A stretch of DNA of 64,000 nt from Skeletonema tropicum. Taxonomy: Eukaryota > Bacillariophyta > Thalassiosirophyceae > Thalassiosirales > Thalassiosiraceae. This document shows, piece by piece, positions 1 through 9,360 of the stretch (position 1 is its first letter; each line of letters starts with the position of its first letter). Where the stretch lies: assembly GCA_037178625.1 (NCBI GenBank), contig CM074135.1:808001-872000 (forward strand), read 5' to 3'. Below the pieces are notes generated by a model. It saw nothing but the letters and a program-made list of their open reading frames with translations, searched no databases and was not told where the DNA came from. The translations under genes and the position numbers were made by a program.

Positions 1-714
1 CGGCATCGTCATCCATGATGACCTCCTTCACTTCAGGGTCTCTATGTACTTACTATCAAGTGTTAAGTATCTAACCGAGGGTCATCGGCGTAGAACGGCG
101 TATTTAGCTTTGACATGCTTCTTTTGCAGTTCTTTTGCTGTGATATGGCTTCCCGCATCTTGAACTACTAATTCCCCTCTACGTGAAGATTGCCGGATTT
201 CTCGCTTCTCTCTGGCCATGAAGCTTGTATATGCTCCGCCCGTCTATCTGGCATATTCTCTTCCTGAATGAAACTATTTGAGATTGAGAACCATCACCAT
301 CATCTAAAAGATTTCTCTCGAATGTAGCAAGCGCAGCAGCAAGCTACTAACTTCTCCTTTAAGCTCAAGCAACAATAAGCTAAATAGAGAGCAAGCAAGC
401 AAGCATTCTTGCCGCACGTATCTTTATCTCTACCTTGTCCTTTGTCCTTTGTCCTTTGATTTATTTGATTACCCAGATTTATAGTCATAGGTAAAAGAGC
501 AAACTAAGTGATTATACAGCCATGCAACAAAAGTTGAACCAAGTCAAGATTCATTTGAGTAAGAAACACAAGTTGCAAGGGGCGACGAAGCAGTTGCAAT
601 CAAGATATCTCTTATAAATCAGCTTTGATTATGCATCATGAAAAGCATTCCCAGATGGACAAGTTTCGGTATATGAAGGCAGATATTGATATTGCACTTT
701 GCACCGTGCAGGAA
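1..714. other. intergenic, no gene seen
   Basis: No convincing coding region. The short open frames here lack recognisable domains. The stretch holds one copy of a 43-bp direct repeat (146-188), described separately, and a small CCTTTGT-type tandem repeat near 437-460. It is probably the 3' flank of the minus-strand PLGRKT-like gene and unrelated spacer. Confidence 0.5.
146..188 (+). repeat. 43-bp direct repeat, copy 1
   Basis: This 43-bp block recurs at 1324-1366 with one visible mismatch (T versus C in the C-run). Both copies are followed by unrelated sequence. They bracket the PLGRKT-like gene. Origin unknown: it could be a small dispersed element or the trace of a local duplication. Confidence 0.8.
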
Positions 715-1209
715 TCATTTTCTCTTCTCCACAAAGAATGCATTTGGGTAGAGTTCACCAACCCGAGTCGATTCATCAAACCAGTGTCGCTCCTCCTCAT
801 TATAAAACTTTGAGAAAGGTGCCTGCTTTGCGGGAACAAATCTACCCCGTTCATATTCCATAATGTATTCTGCTTCTTTCGTTACACGTGCTAGCTTGTA
901 GCCATACGCCATGTCTGCAATATTTCCTAGCACAAGACCACCGAGAACAATTGGCACCCCCGCTACAGGCGGAATCGTCTTCCCTGCAAGCCTAGCAGCG
1001 GCAACACCCGACACAAGAGTCCCCCATGCTGTTCCAAAGATACAGAGCGTATCTCGAGCCTTGGCGACATTGACGGCCATCTGAATTTCACGCTGAAGCA
1101 TCATGCGTCGAGCAAGTTCATCCTCGACCTTGGAGCGGAACTCATCCAATTTTGAGGGAAGCTTTTCAGGACGATGCTCATATGGAGGCTTGCTATATTT
1201 GTGTCCCAT
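715..1209 (-). CDS. PLGRKT-like small membrane protein
   Basis: Protein of 164 aa starting at the ATG at 1209 (MGHKYSK). An upstream in-frame Met at 1278 would add 23 residues unlike the family. The order of features matches the plasminogen receptor KT family (PLGRKT, C9orf46): a charged N-terminal helix (ARRMMLQREIQMAVNVAKAR), two hydrophobic segments (FGTAWGTLVSGVAAARLAG and VAGVPIVLGGLVLGNIADM), then a Y-G-Y..AR..EAEYIMEYER stretch. The likely topology is two membrane spans. The animal protein is a plasminogen-binding surface or mitochondrial protein, but the role in algae is unknown, so only family membership is claimed. It is divergent from the decarboxylase gene that begins about 265 bp away. 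Confidence 0.7.
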   Translation of the reverse strand: MGHKYSKPPYEHRPEKLPSKLDEFRSKVEDELARRMMLQREIQMAVNVAKARDTLCIFGTAWGTLVSGVAAARLAGKTIPPVAGVPIVLGGLVLGNIADMAYGYKLARVTKEAEYIMEYERGRFVPAKQAPFSKFYNEEERHWFDESTRVGELYPNAFFVEKRK

Positions 1210-1323
1210 GATATTACTTTGTAATTGTATCGATCCACACAACAGAGTGCAATTATAGCAGAAGGAGGTGTGTTCCAAACTCTGCAGAGCATCTTTGCCT
1301 TCATGATATGATCTTCTTTGCTG

Positions 1324-1366
1324 TGGCTTCCCGCATCTTGAACTACTAATTCCCCCCTACGTGAAG
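1324..1366 (+). repeat. 43-bp direct repeat, copy 2
   Basis: Second copy of the block at 146-188. It lies in the short divergent spacer between the PLGRKT-like gene (start 1209, minus strand) and the decarboxylase gene (start 1474, plus strand), so it may overlap promoter sequence for either gene. Confidence 0.8.
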
Positions 1367-1473
1367 TTGACGCGCCAAATCAGAAAATAGAAGACCTTGT
1401 AAAGCGAGTGAAGAATTTATCAGTATCAGGTATCAGTACTTATCAGTAGTCTGTAGCAGTAGAGATCAGCATC

Positions 1474-2328
1474 ATGGAAGGCAGCAACAACACGGCAACA
1501 CCAACAGCTACTCCTCATGGTAGAAGACCGCACATAATTTTGGGTATTACAGGCAGTATCGCCGCCGTCAAAGGTCCGCGACTCGCACTGCGCCTCGCAA
1601 ATGAATTAAATGCACACGTGAAAGTTGTGCTGACGCGAACGGTGGAGCATTACTTTTGGCAGGAGGGACGAGCAGTTCCAGCATATGATAGAGAGAGTTG
1701 GATTGATTTTGAGAGAGCATCAGTCGCGAAACAAATATCAGCACGAGATGAAGATGAAGAAGATCATGCATCTGATTGGAAATTGACGAGTGGACAGATC
1801 TCTATCCATTGTGAGTAGCCCAACTACTCAACATATTTACATTTCATTTTTTTTCAGTCATCATCATACTCATCATTGTCTCAATGCACAACAGACGCTG
1901 AAGAGGAGTGGAACGACTACAAATCATTGCGTGACTCTGTTCTTCACATTGATCTTCGCAATTGGGCTGATATATGCATTGTTGCGCCACTCTCTGCACA
2001 TTCTTTGGGCAAAATTGCCAATGGACTATGTGACGATCTGTTGACTTGTATTCTTCGCGCGTGGGACTTCAAACAAACCAAACCAATAGTGCTGGCTCCA
2101 GCAATGAATACAGCAATGTGGGATCATCCACTGACAAATTTGCAACTAGATACAGTCAAAAGTTTTGGTCGAGAGGAAGGTAAAGGTGCGGTTGTCGTAG
2201 TTCAGCCTGTAGCGAAAATATTAGCGTGCGGAGATGTCGGAGTAGGCGCAATGGCAGAACTAGATGACATCATATCCACAGCAAAGCAATGTTTGAGGCA
2301 TTTTTATGGCGATGTGAGTGACAATTGA
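1474..2328 (+). CDS. PPCDC: phosphopantothenoylcysteine decarboxylase (CoA biosynthesis)
   Basis: FMN flavoprotein of the HFCD family (AtHAL3/human PPCDC), which converts 4'-phosphopantothenoylcysteine to 4'-phosphopantetheine in CoA synthesis. Exons are 1474-1810 and 1895 onward. The 84-nt intron (GTGAGT...ACAG) joins SIHY to AEEEWNDYK, as in the human protein. Visible motifs: GITGSIAAVK near the N-terminus, the active-site His region VLHIDLRNWAD, the substrate clamp PAMNTAMWDHP, and LACGDVGVGAMAE with the conserved Cys. Read to the stop at 2328 the protein is 256 aa, about normal for the family. However, a GTGAGT donor at 2314 can splice in phase 0 to 2405, which would fuse it to the methyltransferase (see that entry). 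The decarboxylase assignment is secure; the 3' end is not. Confidence 0.85.
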
Positions 2329-2404
2329 GGTGCTACTCACATATTAATATGTACTTGCAAATGCTACAATTGCGACTAAGCTCACTATCTGATATTAGTC
2401 TCAG

Positions 2405-3013
2405 AAATCTGACAACTCATCATTATCCAACAGAAAAGATCGCATGAGAAAAGCTTTATTAAAGCACGCAAAAGATAGATTCCGTGAAATGCAGTCAACG
2501 CATCAAACTCAAGAATCTAACTCGTGTTTAGCTGCACCCATCAGCCCAACCCCAGATCTCATCATCAAAACATTCCTGCCTCATTTGAAACTTGACTCAT
2601 CAAAACTCATGGTAGATTTAGGATGTGGAGACGGTCGATGGCTTTTGGCCGCATCGAAGCTAACGCAGTGTCGATCCTTTGGTATTGATCTTGACGAAGA
2701 TCGTCTCAAAATAGCAAATCAATCCATAACGGAACAAAACCTGAATGATAGAGTAGAGGTACAAAGAAGAGATGTATTTGATTTCGTGAAAAATGACTCA
2801 AATGAATTCTTGATTGCGGACGTCTTGGTGCTCTACTTATTTCGAGATGCAATGGTTGAGATGGGTAAGTTACTGCAAGAGAGGTTGTGCCAGCGAAAGA
2901 AGAGTTTGTGTGTATTGAGTATAGGGTTTGCATTGGCTGGTTGGATGCCAAGTCACGAGCAAAGAATAAATAGTGTGAATGTATATCTCTACAACACAAG
3001 CATGAATAAGTAA
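2405..3013 (+). CDS. class I SAM methyltransferase, FAM173-like; possible 3' half of a fusion
   Basis: Rossmann-type methyltransferase with motif I VDLGCGDGRW, an acidic end of strand 2 (GIDLDEDR), and a post-motif region (VLVLYLF...LSIGFALAGWMP...VYLYN). This resembles the FAM173/ATPSCKMT group, mitochondrial lysine methyltransferases that act on ATP synthase subunit c and ANT. That subgroup placement is tentative. If independent, it starts at the ATG at 2444 (189 aa). But the same frame is open back to 2399, and a GTGAGT...TCTCAG intron at 2314-2404 (91 nt, phase 0) joins it to the upstream decarboxylase to give one protein of about 454 aa. The spacer contains ACTAAG, a plausible branch site. 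No separate promoter element is evident in the 115 bp between the genes. Confidence 0.65.
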   Translation, partial: KSDNSSLSNRKDRMRKALLKHAKDRFREMQSTHQTQESNSCLAAPISPTPDLIIKTFLPHLKLDSSKLMVDLGCGDGRWLLAASKLTQCRSFGIDLDEDRLKIANQSITEQNLNDRVEVQRRDVFDFVKNDSNEFLIADVLVLYLFRDAMVEMGKLLQERLCQRKKSLCVLSIGFALAGWMPSHEQRINSVNVYLYNTSMNK

Positions 3014-3083
3014 TGCATAATAATATTGTACAACTGCTTTCTTGACATTCGCCTATACTATACAATGACGTGTTATTTTCAAA

Positions 3084-6000
3084 CTACTCATTGAGGTCTA
3101 CTCTACATATCGGACATTTGGAATGATCATGCAGCCACTCTCGAATACAGTCCCAATGAAAGGAATGCGAGCATGGTAATGTGACAACAATAGAAGCTTC
3201 TTTGTTATCTTCGTCTTCTTCCCCATCCTCCTCATAAATATCGCATTGACATACGCCACATAGCAACTCCTCGGAGTCATCCTCGTTTGGTTTGTCATCA
3301 CAACTAACCTGTTTCAGACTTTCCAACTTCGCAATACTGATTCTAGCATCGGCACTTCGAAATGACTTCTCAAGCTGCTCATGGCAGACACCAAGTCGTG
3401 AATGCATCTGAAACAAAAGATGAACGCAACGCTTCCCCACTACAGCGCTACGTTCAAAACAGCCCCATGATCCACGTTCAAACCAACTCCAACCCAACGC
3501 TACGGTTCGTCCCATTTGGATGCAATGATCCCATTCACTATGCGAGCTTGAGAGAGTCATTCCGTTTGCACGCAAATCGGACATCACTTGGTACTTGTAT
3601 TCGTCAGATTGAAATGTCAGCCCATCCAATAGCGCCGATCGGCGACGGAAAGTGGCACATGTCCGTTCGGCCTGGATCGAAGCAGCTTGGAGTAAACGAT
3701 CCCAAGATATTGCAGCGAGCTGATCATAAAATTGTTCCTTCTTCTTTTCAACATTTGGGAAACCAAACTCATCTTCACCAGCTGCCTCTTTCTTCTTCTT
3801 TCGTCGACTCTTGATTTTGCGAGGCATCTTGGGTGTGATTTTACGCAGCCGACGTCTCCACTTCTCACGACGTTTGGCGACATTGCGTTTTCGGGCCAAC
3901 TCGGCAAAATCAACGAGTGATCCCAATTCTGCAAGTTTTACAACAGTTTCCAACAACAACTGTTCCGTCCGAGCGCGGTGCAGTGCAAATTTGTAATTAT
4001 CATCAGATGCAAGCTCATCCATGAATGCAAGCTGATCTTGTTCCGACACCTTGCTCTTTTTCTTTTCCGACATGTTGTTGGCACTATTATTTGAACCAAA
4101 TCCACCTCCGAGTAATCCGATATCAACCGAGCTCAAATAGTCACTCCCCATCATACTTAGAAAAGTTGGCATAAAAACACGAGTGAGCGAGGGCGATTGG
4201 ACACGTCCACGAGGATGCAAGTGTGTACATGGTGACAGTGAAAACGTGAGCTGACGTTTTGGCCTTTGTGACGACGAACTAGTTGCTGCTGCCGCTAAAG
4301 TCGTCGTCGTCGTTTCATCAATGTCGCCCCCATTATCACTCCCAGACACTTCCCCATCGGCAAACCCAACTGCACGACCGCTAATTAAACCACTCATGAT
4401 AACGTTATTGGTGCTGGCACTATTCCTCATTCCTCCTCCTACTCCTCCCCGATCCGATGCGCCTTGGATGTTGTTCCCATCACCCAATTTTTGCACTTTC
4501 CCCCCAAAGGACAAAGTATTAGGATTCCAATATCCCCAATACCTTTTGTCATTGTCAACATATTCCATTTGGATGGTTATTCTGTCTTCCACTACTTCCA
4601 ATGGAGATTGAGATTGGGGAGGAGGAGCTAGAGTGCTCTTATTATTGACTTTTTTGCTGGTATTATCCATGTTGTCATCAGATAATGTTATTTCTTCTTC
4701 GTCATCTGTAGCTTTTTCTTCTTCCATACCATCATTCAAATCACCATCATCAAGATTTCCCATGACATCACTCAAGGGAACGAATTTCACATGCACAAAG
4801 ACACACTGTTCCTCACTTCCACAAGTCTGCCTTGCCAAATAACCCTTTGGTCTACCCAATTCATCACATTCATTCTCTTCCATTATAATAAGACTATAGT
4901 CACGTTGTATTGTGGTCGAGTCTATTATTCCTCGTTTTAATCCAAATTGGGAGAGTGTTTCAATGGAACCTACTAGTTTGGAGCCTGGACGGAATAGTTT
5001 GGCTAGAGTATCCATTTCGTTCCTCTTTTTTTTTTTGCTGCTGCTGTTCTGCTTCTTGTTGCTTTTCCTTTTCTTTTGCGATAATTGTGGTCGCGGTTTC
5101 ATCTACATCAAGTGGTTGTCTTTCTTTCCCCGAATTGTCGTCAACTGCAGCAATTAATGCAGAGACGACTACTTGTTCCTCAGTATTATTTCCATCAATA
5201 ACAATTTCATCTGCCTCTTCCAATTTTTCTTCCAGAAGCGTAGTAGTATCTTCATCATCAATGGCACATAACGATTCCAAAAATTCATTCCTATTACTAC
5301 TACTACTACCAACACTCAGATAACTACTCCCAAGTGTAGTAGCAGCAAATTGATGATGATGCTGCTGCTGCTGTATTTCTGGATTGTCAAACGTCCAATG
5401 ATGACGAGAATACAATGTGCGCAAGTGATCAAATGCCTCTTCCCATTCTTCCTTGTCATTAATTTCTTCATCATCATCATCATTACTACTATCATCATCA
5501 TTCGAGGGGGAATTTCCACCAGCAACACTACCACTACCACTACCACTACGAACAACTTGCCTAGGCTTGTATTTTCTCCAATCATTCACATCATCACCCC
5601 CAGTAGCATTATTCCCCATATTATTGGGGAGAACAACCATCCTATTACCACCACCTCCCCCCGCTCTACTCCTTACACTATCACTTGATGGTTTCAGCTC
5701 CACCCTTCGTAAAATTGCATCATGCTCCTCCCATAATCGATACATCGTACAAAATTCAGTTTGTAGTACTGAGATGGGTGGACGAATTGATCCATATTTA
5801 CGAAAGTTGTTATTGTTGTTATTGGATGCACTACGTCGAGAATAAGGCTGTACAGCTGATGTTCGAGGTGAAGATGATGATGGTGATGGTGGTACGAGTG
5901 AAGTAGTATTGTTGCCGATCATCAGAGGCGAAGAATTATGATTATTATGATTACTACTGTTCGATGATTGACGGGGGGATGATGACGTTCGTACGGGTCG

Positions 6001-6195
6001 TGGTGGACTGTCGATAATGGTATCGCTGCCACTATTATTATTATCTTGCGCCGTCGTCGTCGTCTCGGTAGTATGATGTTGTAATAGCTGGGGGAGCACG
6101 ACTTGTAAACCTCCACTATTACCGGTCTCTTCTGTTTCTTCTCCGACGCCACCGCTGCCTGTGCAGGCGTTAGTAGTGAGGGGTGATGATGTCAT
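3084..6195 (-). CDS. RING-H2 protein, reading frame broken at an A11 run
   Basis: Likely E3 ubiquitin ligase. The C-terminus carries a complete C3H2C3 RING: CGVC, a long acidic insert, then PCSHSFHWDC and CPIC. The N-terminal half (start 6195, MTSSPLTTNAC) is rich in Ser, Asn and Asp with a short ordered part (FCTMYRLWEEHDAILRRVEL). It runs to a stop at 4960. The second half is in another frame and is open from 5102 to 3084. The two overlap across a run of 11 A on the coding strand (5026-5036). Removing one A joins them into a protein of about 1,040 residues. A purine-rich GTAGAT...AAG intron is formally possible but has no pyrimidine tract. A separate downstream gene starting at MDTLAKLF is the other option. 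Substrates are unknown. The 5' part from 5443 upward lies within the 7-kb duplication. Confidence 0.65.
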
Positions 6196-6381
6196 GATGA
6201 TGTTGTTGTTGCCGCTGCCGCTTACCTATAGGAGTAGCACGAAGAAACAAATTGATAGGGGTAGTATGGAATGAGAACTTATGTCATGGAATGATGTCAT
6301 CGTGGGTGTGGGGCTTATTTACAATACCCTTGATCGTGGCACGGCCTTACCAACCTCTTTCCCGCCAGAAACCGTCAGTCA

Positions 6382-6401
6382 GTCACGGGTTAATCCGTGA
6401 C
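6382..6401 (+). promoter_or_regulatory. GTCACGG palindrome upstream of the RING gene
   Basis: Imperfect palindrome GTCACGG-GTTAAT-CCGTGAC, preceded by GTCAGTCA, about 190 bp upstream of the RING gene start at 6195. The same GTCAGTCACGGGT word is highly repeated at 28396-28572 between two divergent genes. A second copy is at 13384-13403 through the tandem duplication. A transcription-factor site is a guess. Confidence 0.4.
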
Positions 6402-6404
6402 AGA

Positions 6405-7465
6405 ATTCTACTGTGCCTTCATCAAGTCGCATACGAGGCTGCAGCATCGCCGAAACAAGTGTAGTCCTCATGAGCCGTATACATTTCCTTCTATACTATC
6501 GTTGCCAACTATAATGAACAACTAGCAGTGGCTCAGGCTCATATCCACGTCGCTACAGACATTGTAAGGGTGAAAGAAGGAGCTAGCTCTACGCTCGATT
6601 GGCCTTCATCAAGTCGCATACGAGGCTGTAACATCTCCGCTACAAGTGTAGTCTTCATGAGCCGTATACATTTCCTTCTATACTATTGTTGCCAACTATA
6701 ATGAACCATTAGCAGCGGCTCAGGCTCATATTCACGTCGCTGCACACATTGAGTTGGTGAAAGACGGAGCTGGCTCTACGCTCAATCGGCATTCATCGAG
6801 TCGCATACGAGTCTGTAACATCTCCGCTACAAGTGCAGTTACCATGAGCCGTATACATTTCCTTCTATACTATTGTTGCCAACTATAATGAACCATTAGC
6901 AGCGGCTCAGGCTCATGTTCACGTCGCCACACACATAAATGTGTCGCAAACAGCTAGCTCTATGCTCACTTGGCCTTCATCAAGTCGCAACGAGACTGCA
7001 GCATCGCCGCTACAAGTGTAGTTACCATGAGCCTTGTATATGTCCTTTCGTATTATCGTTACCAACTATAATGAACCACTAGCAGCGGCTCAGGCTCATA
7101 TTCACGTCGCTACACACATAAATGTGTCGCAAACAGCTAGCTCTACGCTCACTTGGCCTTCATCAAGTCGCATACGAGACTGCAGCATCGCCGCTACAAG
7201 TGTAGTTACCATGAGCCGTGTATATGTCCTTTCGTACTATCGTTGCCAACTATAATGAACCACTAGCAGCGGCTCAGGCTCATATTCACGTCGCTGCACA
7301 CATAAATGTGTCGCAAACAGCTAGCTCTACGCTCACTTGGCCTTCACCAAGTCGCATACGAGACTGTAACATCGTCGCTACAAGTGTAGTTACCATGAGC
7401 CTTGTATATGTCCTTTCGTACTATCGTTGCCAACTATAATGCACCACTAGCAGCGGATATTGCTT
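6405..7465 (+). repeat. 184-bp satellite array A, six units
   Basis: Tandem repeat whose core CCAACTATAATG recurs at about 6503, 6691, 6878, 7061, 7245 and 7429, a spacing of 183-188 bp. Each unit also holds AGCGGCTCAGGCTCATATTC, GGCCTTCATCAAGTCGCA and CTACAAGTGTAGT. Units differ by scattered substitutions; the three rightmost are most alike. Short open frames across the units (for example 7034-7255) are products of the repeat and not genes. Related to the array at 54225-56720. Confidence 0.9.
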
Positions 7466-7544
7466 GAATTGACGGTGCTAGACGCATAAAATGGTGTCAA
7501 AATACTGAGCTAACACGTTGCCCAAATCGATCATTACAAGGTTG

Positions 7545-8200
7545 CTGTGAACACTACAGATGGCATATCCGAGGTTAGAGTTGATATGTTGTCTATATGC
7601 ATGCATAGAAGAGGTTTGCTGACTAAAACGTTCACAAGCACAAATACATCACACAATATAGTCAAAATATGTGTTTTGAAGAGGGCACTGGGCTTGACAA
7701 AGATTGAGTAGCATATTGATATACGAGCTACAGATGACATACCCGAGGTTAGAGTTGATATATCGTCCACATGGATGCATAGATAAGGCCTGATTATTAA
7801 AACCTCTTACATCACTGATATATCACACAATAGAAGCACTCAATGTGTTCTGATGAGGCATTTATTGATTTGGCCGTGACTGAGTAGCGTAGTGTCACAC
7901 GAGCTACAGATGACATACCCGAGGTTGGAGTTGATATGTCGTCCACATGAATGCATAGAAAAGGTCTGGTGACTTCAATCTGTAAAATCACGTGTGAATG
8001 CACAATAGAAGCACTAAATGTGTCCTTACGAGGGCATTAAAATTGACCAAAATTGAGTAGTATAGTGATTGTACGGACTTTGTAAGATATTTGTTAGGTC
8101 TGAGTTGATATGTCATCCACATTGATATATAGAAGAAGTCTGAGCACTTCAACTTGTTGAATAACAAATGCCTTGCACAATAATCTAACGCTATTGCATC
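7545..8200 (+). repeat. 175-bp tandem repeat, about four degenerate units
   Basis: A second repeat family begins right after the satellite. The core GAGGTTAGAGTTGATAT recurs near 7571, 7745, 7921 and (as GGTCTGAGTTGATAT) 8096, a spacing of about 172-176 bp. Each is followed by TGTCGTCCACATGNATGCATAG or a variant and preceded by GCTACAGATGACATACC. No coding potential recognised. The origin is unknown. Confidence 0.75.
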
Positions 8201-9360
8201 CTGACGATCAGGTCTGATTTGATGAAGTTAACTTTGTGTTGAATTGTTGCGTCTGCAGTAGCTTAGAGACCCCAAACACACAACCTCCTCCCGTTAAACC
8301 AAATATGGACAATTTCGCGCAGTTGCTTGATGTGAATAAATGTTATCTCTCAGAAACAAAACTGCCACTTTAAATGCGCTGCATTGTTGTCATATCTTGG
8401 AGCGGTAGAACGAGCCGATGGCAAAGTTTTTGTCACGTATATCCGCTGCCATTCAAACAGGACGTTCGTAGTATTTAATCAAATCATTCCTCCAATCAAC
8501 TTGAGCCGGCTCACACCTCATTACTTTTATATTCAATCATCAAATTGTTCCATTCATCTCGATTGATTTGTATCTTCTCCATCTTCTCACGCTCAGTATT
8601 AACTGGATTGACCGTACAAGTGTATGATACCAGCCAAGTGCCGACAAGTAAAGCATACTAATCGTCCTTCCTAAAGAATCCAAGTCGACGAGCGAGGCCG
8701 TACTCGTCTGCGCCTCCGTTGATGGTGTACCAACATGACTCTCCAATCGACAGGAACAACAAAAGTTCCAATAATAAGTTTCGCGCACGCATCATCGTTT
8801 CGTTAACCTGCATTACCGAGTTTGCGGGGCCTTTTTTTATGGGATGTCCGGCTGCACTTGATGAAGCTACTATGAAAAAACGCCCAGCAAAAGCAGTATG
8901 TGGAAGCAATGGCAATGGTTCTTCTGAGCACGGTACGGCGTAGTTATGCAACTTCATGGAATTTTTGGCCATTGCGCGAGGGCTTCTCTAAGTGGCGGCG
9001 GACAGGAGCGGAACTTGTTGAAGCAGATGGGCATCTGAAATGAATAAGAAAAATCGCTAAAATTCACTAATTCTTTCCTGGGACAGCCGTGGTGGGCGGA
9101 GCGAGGGCAGAAGGTTCTGTTTTGTGGGGTCTATTCAATTCACATAAATATGACGCTTCATTTTGTATGCCTAATTCACATGAACGACACGTCACATAGC
9201 ACACAAATAAGTGTATGTAACATGTAACATGTAACATTGGACATATCATGTCATTTTTCTTCTTTCTTCTGATTTTCATTTTGTCCGAGCTGACGATGGC
9301 GATAGGCCTACCCCTACTTCAGGCTTGATATTATGATACCATAAGTATATAAAAACCACC
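8201..9360. other. spacer upstream of the kinase
   Basis: No confident gene. A minus-strand open frame at 8658-8972 is noted separately. A TATATAAAAA motif lies at 9346-9355, only 6 nt before the kinase ATG. If it is a real TATA box, transcription would begin inside the annotated frame and translation might start at Met46 (9496). The duplicate of this spacer is 15203-16362. Confidence 0.4.
8658..8972 (-). CDS. doubtful small ORF, 104 aa
   Basis: Unrecognised. An internal Met (MRARNLLLELLLFLSIGES) starts a signal-peptide-like stretch followed by about 25 residues (WYTINGGADEYGLARRLGFF). An overlapping plus-strand frame of 74 aa exists, so this may be chance. There is no domain, no repeat and no intron. 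The second copy is at 15660-15974. Confidence 0.15.
   Translation of the reverse strand: MAKNSMKLHNYAVPCSEEPLPLLPHTAFAGRFFIVASSSAAGHPIKKGPANSVMQVNETMMRARNLLLELLLFLSIGESCWYTINGGADEYGLARRLGFFRKDD

Noticed and set aside
1811..1857. Shorter 47-nt version of the first decarboxylase intron ending at the TTTTTTTCAG at 1857
   Set aside because: It puts exon 2 out of frame (TGA soon after); the ACAG acceptor at 1894 restores the conserved reading.
3362..5323. Plus-strand frames opposite the RING gene, rich in Ser/Leu
   Set aside because: Antisense shadows of low-complexity codons; no domains.
7034..7439. Two 73-codon frames with near-identical peptides, also at 14036-14441
   Set aside because: Satellite array A read in frame; not genes.
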